Source: Rhynchonema sp. JSB1_4
Lineage: Eukaryota > Nematoda > Chromadorea > Monhysterida > Xyalidae
Length of the DNA: 64,000 bases
Assembly: GCA_030248065.1 (NCBI GenBank)
Contig: JASAMV010007424.1
Location: 1 to 64,000, forward strand
Direction of reading: 5' to 3'
Of the stretch, positions 30,487 through 44,657 are shown in pieces. The notes below the pieces were generated by a model. It did no database searches, was not told the origin of the DNA, and saw nothing but the letters and a program-made list of their open reading frames with translations. The position numbers were made by a program, and so were the translations under genes. Each line of letters starts with the position of its first letter. Position 1 is the stretch's first letter.

Positions 30487-33242
30487 ATGAGATTATTCCA
30501 ATCTTCACTATTTTTGTGCCTGTTACTGACATTGCACGTACGAATCAAGGCAGAGCTACTTCACGTTCAAGTGGTTTGTATGAGCAGAGCTTTCTCACCA
30601 TCTTATTTAAAAAAATTAGATTTTGTTTCACATTTTCGACAGTCACCGAAATGCTTTTTCATTATTTGCAGCTATTCCGTCATGGAGACCGTCTCCCCGG
30701 TCCGTACATGCATTATCCGACGGACCCACCTGAACTGCAGATACCGTGGGAAAGTGAGGATTCACAGTTGACCATTGAGGGAGCCAGACAGGAGTACATC
30801 TTGGGCACCAAGCTGGCCGAACGATACGCGAACTTTGTGGATGTGCACAGGCGGCCAAGTCAGGTTGGTCTGGTGTTGGCTCACAACATTATGTGGCCGC
30901 ATAGAGGTGCAGGCAGTCAGTCACCAACCGTTGCCCGTTTCGACATGTTTCCGAGATGGGCGAGGTGCGAGGCCTCGTCGGTATGAACACATCTGACCTC
31001 CAAAAACCACCACGAACATGTCTTTCACGTAAAAACATCACTGCCTGATCACAGGCGCAGTGGAGCTCTATGGAAATGGAACTATCACTTCGTTTAATCC
31101 GATTTAAAATTTAGTAGGTTAATCAGCCATACACATGGGTGGCACGCACACAATGCAAGTTGCGTTGTAGGTACCCCGTCTGGTCTTGCATGTCAATTGG
31201 CCACACACCGATGAGGCCTGGCATCTAGCCCGTCTGTGAAAACAGGCCGAAACGGTACCAGTACGGTTGGGCCTGTTCTCTCCTGGGTTCAACACCCACT
31301 GGCCGGCGAGGCTAACGCAGCCCTCTGAAAAGGGTCGGTAAATGGGGGCCGCTTCACGGCTACGTATGTACGTGAAGCTCATTTTGTGGGGCATTGGAGA
31401 GAGCATTATGCACTGGTTGTGCCCAAAGCACCTCTAAAAACACTGAATTCAACTTCTCTATTGTGAAACATCTGTCCATAAACACTGCTATAAATTGGCA
31501 GCTGTACGTGTGGGCGGGCAACGACAATCGCACAGCCGAGAGTGCCCAATGTGTGCTGGCTGGTTTGTTCCCTGCCGATGTGAACAATCAAGTGGCATTG
31601 GGCGTCAATTGGAGACCGATTGCTGTGCACACCGATGAGCTGTTGGATATTGTGAGCGGACATTCGTTTTCGTTGCAAAAGACAACAAATGATAGATTAA
31701 CACGTTGTGGTAAGTTCCCGATGCGACCAAGGCAGAATCGATCCCGTCCGATCCAATCCCCGCCGCTCGATGTGATTTGCTCAGTAAACACAAATCGCGT
31801 GGTGCACTCAACTATTGATGACCGCCAAATTATTAGCGTTTGATTGCGTTAGGTCACACTACGGGGTTGTTCAGACCAAACATGATACCTACAAGGTCAA
31901 GATAAGTATAATTCACAGAACACCAGCGATCTCTACGACCCACGTTGCCCGACGCTAAGCAAGAAACTGCGTGCCACCCAGGAATGGGCAGATTTGAATG
32001 CAAGATACGCCGAAACCATGGCATATTTGGAAGAAAACAGCGGACTGGCCGTACCTGACATCAGGGAGGGACTCAGAGTGTTGGACGTGATTTTGATTGA
32101 GGTTGGCCTGATTTTGTTTCACAGAATGTCCTGCAGTCTCATCACCAAGTGTACAAAATCTTGATAGCTCACGCATTATTAGAAAGATCACCCGGACACA
32201 CATCCGCTACAAGACTGGGTGTTCAACAGCTCCATCTCTGCGCTGTTGCAAGACAATGCCACATGGACCTATCAGTTGATGTCAGTGACTGATGCATTCA
32301 GAGTTGGCTGTGGTCAGTGCTTTATTTGCGTTTTTTTCAATAATACGTTTACGTCAAAACCAGACATAGATTTTAGGATTCACCTATGGCTGGATCCTGT
32401 CGACAATGAGGGACTTTCTTGATCGCGATCTCCACAAGATGGTGCTGCATTCCTATGTGAGACCTGGAACCAAGTTTATTATTGACGAGTATGTTGCACG
32501 ATTTTTCAACGCTACTTCACACCCCAATCTTTGTTGCAGCACGACACTAATTTGATTCAACTGATTCTCGCATTGAACATACCCGATTCAATTATTGATC
32601 GTTCACAAGCTCCATCGGCCGGCGCTCACATGATATTCGAATTGCACAACATCGACGGTGACACGAAATGGCGCAAGGATAAGGACGCGAACACATATGT
32701 GAAGGTGATTTGCGACTGAATGTTTGTTTGTCGACTTGCGATCATCAGACAATATTATCCCGAGAGGACTTGAACCTCTGACCGCCCATTGATTAATGAA
32801 TGATGTATAATGATTGATGATCGGTTGATTGATTGGTTACAGGTGTTCTTCGGCAATCGCTTCAACGATTCGGCCACCGAAATCCCAATGGGTAATTGTC
32901 CCAGTCCTTGTTCTGTGGAGAAATTCAGTCAAATCATGAAACCAGTCACGAGAATGGAATTCATTCGCGAGTGTGGATTAAACGACACCATAAAACTGAC
33001 TAGATTCATGTGGACAATCGGTTGGTTCAAGCACCACCATGCTTTTTTAATTACGATTCTGTAGTAAAATTCATCAATTTCCAGTTGCCCTGGCATTATC
33101 AACGCTGGTCTTCTTCGGTCTGTTTCTACTCACCTGTTGCTGTTGTTTGTCCGCACGAAGCAACCTGAAAGATCGAAAAAGTGAAGACCGAGAAGAACGC
33201 AAACCATTGGTTGATGACAGACCGCGGCCCTCGTATTTGTGA
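30487..33242 (+). CDS. Histidine acid phosphatase, membrane-anchored, copy B
   Basis: Exons 30487-30573, 30672-30863, 31502-31651, 31919-32101, 32183-32312, 32377-32456, 32540-32704, 32843-33020 and 33085-33242 (TGA) give 441 residues, the same length and phases as copy A. Motifs: signal peptide (LFQSSLFLCLLLTLHVRIKA), FRHGDRLPGPY, HDTNLIQLI, NCPSPC, and an almost identical membrane anchor and tail. It also has LYVWAGNDNRT in place of the Arg-containing motif. Exon 3 is identical in protein to copy A and exons 2, 8 and 9 nearly so, while about a third of exon 4 residues differ. Introns differ in length, notably intron 2 (638 bp against 269 bp). The family and topology are certain; the substrate and activity are not known. 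Confidence 0.94.
32750..32795 (-). other. tRNA-like T-arm fragment in intron 7 of copy B
   Basis: On the minus strand AGAGG-TTCAAGT-CCTCT forms a perfect five-base T stem with a seven-base TTC loop, followed by CGGGATA like a 3' acceptor strand. No matching 5' acceptor, D arm or anticodon arm is present in the 100 bases before it. At best it is a tRNA-derived remnant; chance is possible. Confidence 0.3.
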
Positions 33243-36200
33243 TTGGCAAGAAATTCGTGTATTATTCGCACTTCTTCAACTCTGCAAATGTTATCTTGTC
33301 AAGTTGTGCTCATTAATCGGCCTGGTAAAGTTGCACTGTCATAACTAATCCAAAGTATAACTCATATCTTGACATGTTTACCCACTTTTTCACAATCATA
33401 AGCATCTAATCAAGCCAGGTGCACCAACAGCCAAGGTGCTCGTTCGAGCATCAAGCTCAACCGATTCCTGATTATTTCTCAGCGTTGCATTTTTGTTTTT
33501 TAGTTCAACCCCTTTACATTTCGGTATGCAGCCGCAATGCTCAGTTTTTCCTTTCTGCGCAAAATGTACGATGTCTCAAACAACAAATGCATAAACCGAA
33601 AAAGTACTCAATGGTCATTCTTGTACAATCTGATGAAAAAATGCGAAACAGTTGCTTCCCAAGACGTCTGTACAACATATACCAGGTACACAGCAACTTC
33701 TTACCGTTTTTTTCAACTGTACAGTATCAAAGATGTAACCGCCCCTCCATGTGCTTCCATACACACCAAGCCCATTCAATCCCTCTGGTCGGGGCGGCAA
33801 AAACTTGAAAAAGATGGGAAATCTGTTGTTGTGTTATATTCGAATAAAACAGCCCGATCGGCCCGGCAAGCTACCGAACAATAGCAGCTCCTAAATCGTT
33901 CTGCGTTTTCTTATACCCACTCACCACGTACATGCTCACCTTCTTAGGTTGTAGAGTTGTACTTTTTGGGTGAATTACAGTTATGGATACAGTAGGCCAT
34001 AGGACCGAGGTTTACAGAAAGGGGCACTTTATTGTGCAAAACACTTGATTAATTAGAGCTGTAAATTAGAGCAAAGCAGTCATTGTGCAAAACAGAGTAT
34101 TTTATTGCCGGTGTAATGATATTCGAAACATTTATCATGAATTTTGCATAAAATTCATCGATAACATCATAATATTTATCATGAAGATACATTACTCGGT
34201 GTGAAGCATCTGGTTTTCGGGCCTTGGAGCATGAATGCGTGCTGTCAAGCAGAAAACCGAGGGGTTGGTTTTTGGAAATCCCAGTGATGTCCAGGCAAGT
34301 AGTGTCCTACCGTAAAACTTTGGGAAAGGCCAGACCGTTTGTGAATGATCCAAGAAACATCTAAACAATGGTGCTATTGTTTTCCGTCTTTTTTGCTTAT
34401 GTTCCAACAACGCAGCCAACATCCAGTCAAAATGGGCAAAATGTGAATCGTCAGATTATAGGGTGCCGTCAATGTGCTGGCATCAATTTAGGCAGGGTAT
34501 CAGTTTTAATTTTGGTACGTATTTGAAGCGCCAAAGCATCAAATCTCGTTTTCTTACCTGGCAGCTAACCTTGGCAAACTGCTTGTGTAACTTTGTCCCC
34601 ATCAAGCCAAAGCTGGATGCCAAATATTATATTAGTGGCTGGTTTGGTAGTGCGGTTTCTTGCTTTGTGGTGCGTGTCTGCAAAACTGACCACACGCACA
34701 TTATTACTCGTGCATGCATCATACCGTACCGATTTTTCGGCGCTCCGGCCTTTTTTGTATTCTAGCAGCCAGCCAGTTTGCCAGGTTTTGGTATACCTAC
34801 TTTCCCATAGTCGGCAGGTATGCCTTTGAACCAACGCCGCCCCTCCTTCAACAGGTGGCGTTCTGTAGTCGAAGCTTCATGACTTGCGACTTTGTTCAGC
34901 TTGCCATGTGTTCTGAATGTACATATTATATTGCAACCGATATTAGTCCAGCTTCAAGATTTCGTTTTTTTCACCAAGTGCTTGTTTTTGTGAGTTTTGA
35001 TGTTTTTTAGGTTCATAATGATGCGTTGATATATGGGATGCCATGAATGGTAAATCAGAGTGAAGATTTGCGTGTTTATGAGCATCATAACTTGTCCGCG
35101 AATGCATTAGGACGCTTTCGGCTTTGTCCACTAAGCAGCTTGATGTGCATGCGTGCTGTAACCCAGATTTCTTGCAATGTGTGTATCCGTCAGTTCGGTG
35201 AGGTGATGCTACAGTCTGCGCATTCTCTGAGGTAAAAATGTCGGAGAAATGAGTTTCGTGATACTGTATGATGATGCTTCAGGCGCGTTGAATGGGGATG
35301 AAATCTTGAACAACGCAGTAAAAACGATCCCTCAAAAACAAAATTCAGAGCTTCTTCTTCACTGCATATGGATCAGTGTGTTTTAGTAACCAGCAGCTCC
35401 TGCTTCTCATTTCCAAATATCCCCCTTTTACATGGATGTTAACAGCGTCAAAATACTACGGGTGGGAGCAATTACATTTTAACACCACCACTGCAGCCAG
35501 TAACCCAATCGATTTAGGGCAAATAAGGCAATTTACTACCACGCGAGTTTTTGGCAACGCAGTTTATACGCTTCAACGATGCACACATGCACGTGAAGTC
35601 AGACCCCTGGGGCACAAAATATTACAGCAGGACAGTGGGTGGATGTTATGTGGGTAGTTTGGAAGATTGGATATGTGTTGCAGGCCATTGTGTGTTGCAT
35701 GAAACTGCTACTCAACCACACATACTCGAAATTGAAGTCAATTTTTTTGACTTTGCACTAATTTTGTCATTTGAAACTACCGTACTCATGTCAATTTTCA
35801 TGGGCATTGCGCGTATTTCATCTTATTTTCATGACAGTTGTAGTGGATAATACAGAACTCAACTCATACTCACTCACGAACGAGTGAGTGAACTAGTTTT
35901 GAGTTCTAAATCCCAGTTCTTCTTCTCATATCTGCCGTGGGCGTGTAATTGCTGTGTGTGTGCAGTGCGGTAAAGTAAATGTGCGACAAACAGCTGAGAT
36001 TCGTTTAGTAGCTCACATTTTATTTATATTTTTCAAAACATTTTATATGAAACAGATTATTCTCATTAGCTGATATTACTTAACTTCATCAACCCACATT
36101 TATTTATTTGTTCAAATTCATAGAAATGTATTTTATTTCAGTAAAAATCGTTACTAAATTTCTGTCCCGTCCCATTTCCAACGCCCAACTTTTTGCGAGC

Positions 36201-39200
36201 ATTGTTTGACTCGTTGGAGCAGAGAAAATGATAATAATGGTTAGGTGCGCAGGGGCCACGACCTGACACACAAAAAATGGACAGGATACACCCATTTCGC
36301 GTCCACCGTGTGCGGCTGCGTACATATTATTATTTATTTGCACGTTTATGTTTTTACGGATGGAGGTCTAAACTGAGTCATTCACTATGGTGGTGTGAAT
36401 GAGCGTCAACTGCATGCAACTTCAAAATCACTGTATATTCTGTAGTGGTAGTCCGTTTTTTACACACGTCAAACGCAATTCCACAGGAAGAACCTACGCC
36501 CCCGCAACAAAGTTACCGTATGCTTTCAAACTTGCCAATTACTGTATTAACACCGAAAAAAAGTCACCAGCCCCGTGCAGTTTTTTCACAGCTTCTAAAA
36601 AAGTGTTCATTCCCTCTCCAAAGTGCCGAATCAACAGACATGTACGGAAATCGATTTAGTCATCGTATGGGAGCTCAGACAGCGTGTATGCATATAGTTG
36701 CAGGTTGCAGCTGCTATGTTGCAAATAAACGTGCAATGTACATATGGTAAAACAACGAAACATCATTTGCAAAATAAATCCACAAGACACCTGCAACTTC
36801 AAGAAGTGTAGTGGAACGCTCGACTGAACCTGATTTTTCAGGCAAGATTCAGGTGCTGTTTGCAACTTGTACTGAATTGACTACGACCGGAATGCAACAT
36901 GCGAACTCAACGGTGGAAAAAACGCGAAAAGCGAAGAGTGTGGCCTCATACCCAACCCGCTTTATTGTTGAAAAATTACGTCCAAATCTGAACGCAGGTG
37001 GCAGTGGCAATAATGTGCACACTTCAGCGTGCAACTTTCGCCAAACCGGTTTTTTCCCAGTTTTTTGCTTGGTCCACCATAACATGTACGTCGCTCAGCA
37101 AAATGTGAAACATGGATATGTACCTACTATAGTGTGCGCAAGTCCCGCAGAACTAAAATGTGGATGTTGTTGCTTATAATATTCACAGACTGCTGTTGCT
37201 GCCATGACTGTTCTCTGAGCATTACAGTAACCCAATGTGCCGAACACGCAATATTTCATGAGCGATGACCAAAGCTGGAATAATCACGCGTTGAGACAAA
37301 CACGCTTATCTCGTGACTTTGGTTGGGTACCGTAACTCAAAACTGTTTCGAGAAAATTGTTAGGTTTACGGTACGCATATACTGTATTTGGCGGGATGCA
37401 TAACACGGTACCCGACTACTACAGTGTGAAATCTGACAAATCTACCCCGAATTTCCATATTTGCGTTTCTTCACGTGCTTAAGCCAAGACAACGACACGA
37501 CATTTTGAGTGAGCGACCGTTAATTATTTTCGTGTGTTTGTGAATTCAGGCGCGAAATATGCATTGAACATACTCAGAATATCTTGTTTTCCCTCGGTTT
37601 AGTTTGGTTGGGAACGGTGTTTCCCATGCCTTGGGCCCGGAGACGCAGGTGGTTGCGGTTTGGTGCAATGGGAGAGCATTTATAATTTGATGCATAAAAT
37701 TGACACGATTTACACACGTTTTACGAATCAGATTATCATAATGTTAATCGCATTTGCAGACATCAGGCTCGAAAGTGATATACCCGACCCTCTGTGACGT
37801 CTGCACAGTTTTGGTTTATCAGCAAATATCCTCGTAACGTTGGCTCACAAACACATGTAATCTCAACAAATGAGCGAAAGTGCCTAAATGTGGCTATAGA
37901 TTTTGAGTATTTGAGATGTTGAATAGCACACGACAACAGCTTGTTTCGCATAGCACCCAGCGCAAACATGGCTTTTGCTTGTGTGCACTATGTTAACAGA
38001 TTTTGTTCACAATGAATAGCAGCTTTTTATGATCAATAAAAGGCTTTATGTGTCAGCAGGACAAGTAGCGTTTTTGCTTTTGATCGCATCGGTACCAGGC
38101 TCTGCTTTGCAGTGCGGGATACCTGCACGGTACAGCACATTTTCGGTACCAAATAATCCTAATGTAATTCGGGACATGTTTTCTTGTGGCTAACAGGGCA
38201 GGCACCTTTATTTTGCGCAAATGGCCATGTTATCACCGCACTCAGAATGTTATGGAAGGGAAATCTATTATGAGCTCGGCTTTTGTGTGAAATGTGCTGG
38301 GAGCTACACAATAGGAAATACAATGGAGGTACGTATATACACAGGACGACGTATCAAAGAGCTTACATCAAGTCCTGCACACGCATGTGTGTGCACACTG
38401 AAAAGCAACGCTCAAAACTGTCCCTTATCATGAACAGGTATTGGGTGCACTACCTGATGTTTCAAGAGCAAAGTCATTGAAGAATTTACTTGTGGTACCC
38501 GATTCGAATTCGAACGATTTCCAAAGCGCGTCACACCCACATGGGGATGGTACATGTATTGAGGCGCGGATTTCAAAAGAAAACAATACGCCTATAATGA
38601 TTGGTGTCGGGCATTCAAACAGCTCCTTGGGTACTAGACGTGCGTTTGAGCATTGCTTTGATGAGAACGGGCCGGGTACCCCATTCAAAGCACTATTATG
38701 TTGGGTACCATGTACCGGACGCATATACACACACGAGCATATAGGGGGACAGTGCACACGGGGCGAAAACACAATGGGCCAGCCGGGCCTATTCTATAAT
38801 AGAGAATAGAATGAAATAAGCTATTATACTGAATGAATTGCAAAAGCCCGTGGTTTGTATGGCCGCCGCTTTTCAATACAGACACACACACATCGACAGT
38901 ATGTACATGTGCAGGACAGGAGGACAGAGCAGCACATCAGCATGTATTTTGCATCAAATACCACACGCATTATATTGTATACGCACTTGTGTCCCACCCC
39001 AAAACGAGTGTCATGTCAAAATTCGCGGAGTATCGGGTGTAGCTAGTTTTTTCCCGCATACAGAATTGTATCAGTCACGAAAACGAAATATCGATTGATG
39101 ACAACAGCAACGGTGAATCCTCCCAAAATGCACACACCACAAAGCTGACAATGGTGACTTGAAGAGTGTCGGGCCCACCCAGTGTCCAACAGCTGGAACA

Positions 39201-42200
39201 TCAACAAACAACCTGGTGCTTAATGGAGCAAACGACCGACTTCGGATTATTCACTGGTCAGTCGTTTTTTATCCTGGGTTGTTTGCACGGTGAAGCAAAA
39301 AATCTCTGTCCTCCAATTACACGTGAAAACATACACCATTTTCCTTGATCTCTGGAAGACATCTTACTTTCCCAAGATGATATCATTTTCTGCAATCTCG
39401 TGCAAACATCGCTGTCGTGATTACTCTGTTTTTATGTTCTTTGTCCTGCTTACTTCCACATGCAACTTTCATTGTAACAGACGTAATCAACTATGCCAAA
39501 ATCACTGGTTACATGCGTCTTTGTCTGCGCTGCGGGTTTATCTGTGCTGCATCTGCCAAAACTGTTGCAAGATTACAAAGTACTCCATGAATGTGTTACG
39601 TAAATGTGCGTGCCAACTAATTGAGTTGTGCAAATAGATTTCCGGAGTGCTTTTTTTCTCAGCTCAGCGTGCTTTCAATGACGTAGGGGCTGAACGTGGA
39701 AATGTGAGTCACTGTATTAACGCACATGAGTCCGAAACGGTCAATGTTGTGCACCTAACGTACACATGAAACTGTATTGGCAACATTTTAACTTATGATC
39801 CCGGGGTCTACAAATGAAACCCTCCGGTAGCCGATGTGAGACATGCTGCTCTTACTGGACTCCCAAGTTCCACCCACCTTCCATGAATGCATCAGATGAG
39901 ATCCATGTTGATTCCCCCAGTGTGTGGCATGTGTGTGCGTGTTGATAAACATCTCTCTACATGATGAGCGCACAACGTTTTCACTCACTTTGTTCTCTTT
40001 GTTTATGTGCGTCGTCCAATCCTGTTCAGGTTCTGGCCAGTCCCGGTTCTGAAGCTACATGTACCGATAAATGACTGATTGCTGCTTTTGAGATAAATTC
40101 AGTGTTCACTACCTGCCTTTGTTTGATGATCCATGAAGATCCGTCAAATCGAGTGTAGTTGTGGATGCCGGCTTGTGGATATGAGACAAAATTTCAATTT
40201 CATTCATACTAAATAAGTGCCCTTGGAAAATCAGGTTCTGGCAGCAGAAACAAACTGAAGACGACATGCATAGCTTGCAACATGATCGCACTCTGGCGTG
40301 CGTTTTGCCGAGTTTTCGACTTGTTTGTTGTATCGGGCAAAACGTGACGCATGCTCTCGGGTTTCGGAGTTTTTTGTTGTTCTGAAACCTCATGCGGAGA
40401 GAAAAGATGCGCTGAAGTCCAGTGTACACCAATAAACGTTTTGACTAAAAGGTGCGGGTTTCTCAAAATCGGGTGTACTTTGCTCAGCACTAATACCATG
40501 CATGTGCGTGTGTGTGTGTGCAAAAAGACAAAAATACCCTTTCTCTGCTGGCGCGATCGCTGAAAGGAACAAACAACACTGAATACACAACAATACAATA
40601 AATACAATAGATGCGGCTATAGATCGACATGTGGAATAAAAAGAAAAGAAAAAGAAAAGAAATCAAAGAAAGGACGATACACCCCGTGTTGTCTATGTGG
40701 CAGTGGCACAATACATGTGCGCGAAAATGTCTGTTTGAATCGGTACACCATAAATGCTCACATATACGCAGACGCTCGGGTAATTTCGATGAAAAATATA
40801 GCAAACATCTATATAACACAATCAGAACACATTGTAAGGTATCAAAGCTGCGATTTGCTCAACCGAGAAATACATCGTGTAGTGTATTGAAGAATTTTGT
40901 ATGATACGATGTTCAGTTTCATAGTTTGGCCAATTCTGGTCAGAAAATCGCCGAGAAAACGCTGTCGTCAGCTGAAAAACGATTTCGCACTGAAATTGAA
41001 GTAAAGTTCCAAATCATCATAATGGACCCAAAGTTGCTGCTGGTGGTTGGCAAACAATGGAACAACCAACGTCGATCGTCGTCGTTAATACATTGATTGT
41101 TGTATTGTTCGTCCTATTAGCAGTCATTATGGACGTCTTTAACGCCTTTATGAGTTTGAAAGGCGTGCGGGACAATGCCCGGACCTATTGATAGTAAGCA
41201 ACAATGCCCGACGGCTTTGTGCTTCGTTAAACCAACTGAAAAGTCCACCATCCCTACCTGACTTCAGTTCTTCTCAACCCTGTTTCTGACCACAACGACA
41301 AATTCTATTTAAATGGCCCATATTGTGCGCGAAACGGACAAAACTGCTGGTATTGTGCTCATTATTGGCTGAATTTAGCAACGCTGGCCACATTTCCCAA
41401 TTATCTTTTGCCCGGGACATGGCATCGAAATTACGCGATTCCGATTACTGATGTGGATTACGATAGTTGAGGTGGGTTCCGCTGTTTTCATTGTTATACT
41501 CTATGTGGTGTTTGACGTTTATCACTTCAAGCCTTGCTCAACGAACTTTCAAGAAATGCAGACAGCATTCTTAACCCCCTCCCGTTGATGTGTGTGCGCT
41601 TCTGCGGGCAGGTTCCTTCTTGTATCGCCATGTCATGTTCGTTTACTGAAATGGTCTTATGCCTGATTTGATGCCCTGATTTCACTTTCAGCGTGTTACT
41701 CACACTTGCAGCTTATCACAACAAGTTGTGACGGTAGCGCGTTGACATAATACACAGGTACTAATTATCGGCTCTTAATCGCTAGTGGCTGCTGTTGTTG
41801 CGCTTCGACGCACATTTTGGCGACGTGACTTATAAAGTGCGATCGACTTGTCGAATGTCCGGTACTGGTGAAGCTCGCATCTGTATGGCTCGGGGTTGCG
41901 GCTTGGGCCAAGGCTTGTTCTCAGCGACATGCATGCAAGGCTAAACCATCCATGATTCTGGGACCAATTTCCTCACGCCCGCATTGCGCGTGCTGTCAGC
42001 AATGAAGTCCCTGAATATGCGATGTTTATTTCGCAGATGTTGCACGCACGCACTTGCAGAGAAGCCCCATGCTTGACTTGTGTTGATTAAGATCGGTCGT
42101 CGTCACCTGCTGTGAAGCTGACAAGCGTGAAAATCGTGTATCTGACTCACTAAATGACCAAATGATTCACTTCTCTCGTTTTCACATGACTTGTTGCTGT

Positions 42201-44359
42201 CTAACGTCACACGAAGACATGCGTAACACGAAGCAGGAACTACCAAGTGAGGTGCGTACCTGGTCACCTCATGGGACCCCGTAAAGCATTGTGCTCTAAT
42301 TAATGGGCTGGGGACCCATTCATGTGAATATTGTCTTACTGAGCATGCATGAACATCAGTTATTGAGTTCAGCGATTGTGTTGAAATTGTGTTTTGGTCC
42401 ACTTCGGGTGCCCACCAACTGGCAGTACACCGTCGGTCACACACACAGCGGCGGGCATGGTTCACATTGCGTGTCCACACGCAGCGCATGTGCAAGCAAA
42501 CTTTCCCATGTCAAACATGCAAATGCCCATACACACATCACTTACGTGCTATTGTTCTTGTAATTTTATGTGCTGTATACACAGTATGTTGGTTGACGTC
42601 AATCTTCACGGAATACGGTACCCAAACTACAGTTTGGTATGATCACATTGGCCGCGGCCCTCACAGTGTACAGATCTTCCCATGGCTCTCCGTAGCGCAT
42701 CATGCAACATTTTTACACATTTTGCGCAATTGAGCCTCAGTGTGGTGCGTGTCACAGGAAATGAGTGCACGACCAGCCAGTTTTTTCCAATTCTCTCACG
42801 GTGTGTGAAGTCATGGTGTCGTTTTTGTTGAAAAATTTGAATTGCAAAACGCTATAGGCCTATCGTCTGGTACACAGCAATAAATTGTATGCCACATGCT
42901 GAGTAACGGAAGGGGCTTTTGTGGGGAGGGGCAAAGTAAATTAAGGGTGATCGATCAATTACACAACATTTTGTTTGTGCTTGGCTTGTCTTTTCACTGT
43001 CTGGTTGCATGCTGTTATCATGCCCATTGGTGAAGATGATTCGCTGCAATTCACCAGCTAGTACACAATCTGCTGTTAACTGCCACCACCACTTGGAGTG
43101 AATACCCTTTATAGTGACCGAAACTGCCTCGAGGGCGGACTGTAGCTGAGAATTATCCGCTTGCCCAGTGCTGCCCATTCGCATGCTCCAGCCAAACCAT
43201 GTCGTAAAACACAACAAATGGGTGTACCGCGCGCAAAAACAAAGACGCTTTTTTCTGTAAACCAGCCGCCTTGCAAACAACAAAAATGCCTGTGCCCACG
43301 CCTTGTTATACGGTCGTAAATGAAAACGTAGTACAAATGTGGCCTTGAGCCTATTGGTTTTGGTGTTTATTTGCAGGGAAGGACATCTCAATTATAAAAA
43401 GTGTCCCGCAAAACCGCATGCACTCGTGGTCATGAGTTATGACACACGCTTGCTTATATTTCCATGTTTTTACTCGGTTCTTTTTTTCAGATTTACCGTT
43501 GGCAGACTCATAAATTTTGTTGGCATATAATTTTGAAAAAAATTCGAAAAATTTAATGCACGCAGCAGCAGTTCATTCGCTGAAACTCGTTCTGTCAGGC
43601 CAGAAACGCGAACTTGTAAAAACGTATCCAAACAGACACACGCGGTTCTATCAAAGTCACAAATTCGGAGCGCGCTTGCACCACCAATGAAAAGCCGAGC
43701 CCGCAAGCACGGACAAGTGTGAAGTGTTGCCCATGTGCCGCTTTTGCGTCTGCGAGAGCCGCTAAAAACAAAGATTGACCCTCGAGATGAGATGAGTGTT
43801 TGATTAGTGACTTTTCTCTTTCATTGCATCTACAAGGCGCGGGCATTGTTTCCGGCCAGAGGCTACAAACTTGGGTACATTATGTAGACATTGTGAGACA
43901 ATGAGTCGCGTTCTCATGCCTCTCACCGGGTCACGTCACAAAAGGGGAACCCCCAAAGCGCACGGCTCATAATTATGCATCTTGGGAACAAATAGGATGC
44001 ACACTGCAGCAGCAGGGGTGTACTGTAGAGTTGGGATGTGGCTTTCGGTTCAGTGGGTTCCGTTGGAGTATTTTTGTGACATTAGAAGGAACTTCAAGCT
44101 GTTAATACGTACCATTAACGAAATCAAAACTGCTGCAAGACTTTTATCAATCCCAAAACTTCTGTCACAACATAACGTATCCATGCGCAACCATATGCTG
44201 TGCGCTGATTGGCTCTGGGGTGCTGGTCACGTGACGTGACTCCTCCCACTGCCGTATGTTTTTGCAGCGCTGAGCGCCCAGCCGGCTGTTTTATTCAGCG
44301 ACCCCCAATACTGGAGACTCTCCGAGTATTTATGTGTGTGTTTCGCGCTTATTGACCAT
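33243..44359. other. Large intergenic region, no gene supported
   Basis: About 11 kb between acid phosphatase B and the Sox upstream region. The first part would hold the copy B 3' UTR (AATAAA at about 33843). I read all frames and found only short open stretches without domain motifs, consistent exon phases or paired splice sites. One perfect copy of the 14-mer TGTTATCATGCCCA lies at 43013-43026. Confidence 0.6.
43013..43026 (-). repeat. 14-mer TGGGCATGATAACA, copy 1
   Basis: Perfect copy on the minus strand, preceded by CCAA in the motif's orientation and followed by G. Confidence 0.85.
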
Positions 44360-44657
44360 CAATAGATAACCGAACAATACCCCAAACTATTGTAATCATA
44401 GATCGCGGCTGCGCTGCAATATAATAACAACAATACAATATAATAACAACAATAATTGTGAATATTGTACGTAATGCGTCGCGCGCTTATTATCAATTGT
44501 AACACTTTGATGGGTATTGTAATCCGCTTTTTATTTCATTGAACTGCGTTCGCATTGACTTTATTGTTTATTGATTTATTGATGCTTCAGCGCGATAATA
44601 CAATAGTAATCGATAATCCATTCAATCAGCAATATACTGTATATCGATTACATCAAA
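44360..44657 (+). promoter_or_regulatory. Sox upstream region, dense in ACAAT/ATTGT
   Basis: About ten copies of ACAAT or its inverse lie within 300 bp before the start codon, including two close repeats of ATAACAACAAT. SOX proteins recognise A/T-A/T-CAA-A/T, so these are candidate autoregulatory sites. The A/T richness of the stretch lowers the weight of this. Confidence 0.4.

Noticed and set aside
33243..36000. A third, decayed acid phosphatase copy after copy B
   Set aside because: I searched for RHGDR, the HD motif, NCPSPC and the membrane-anchor exon and found none.
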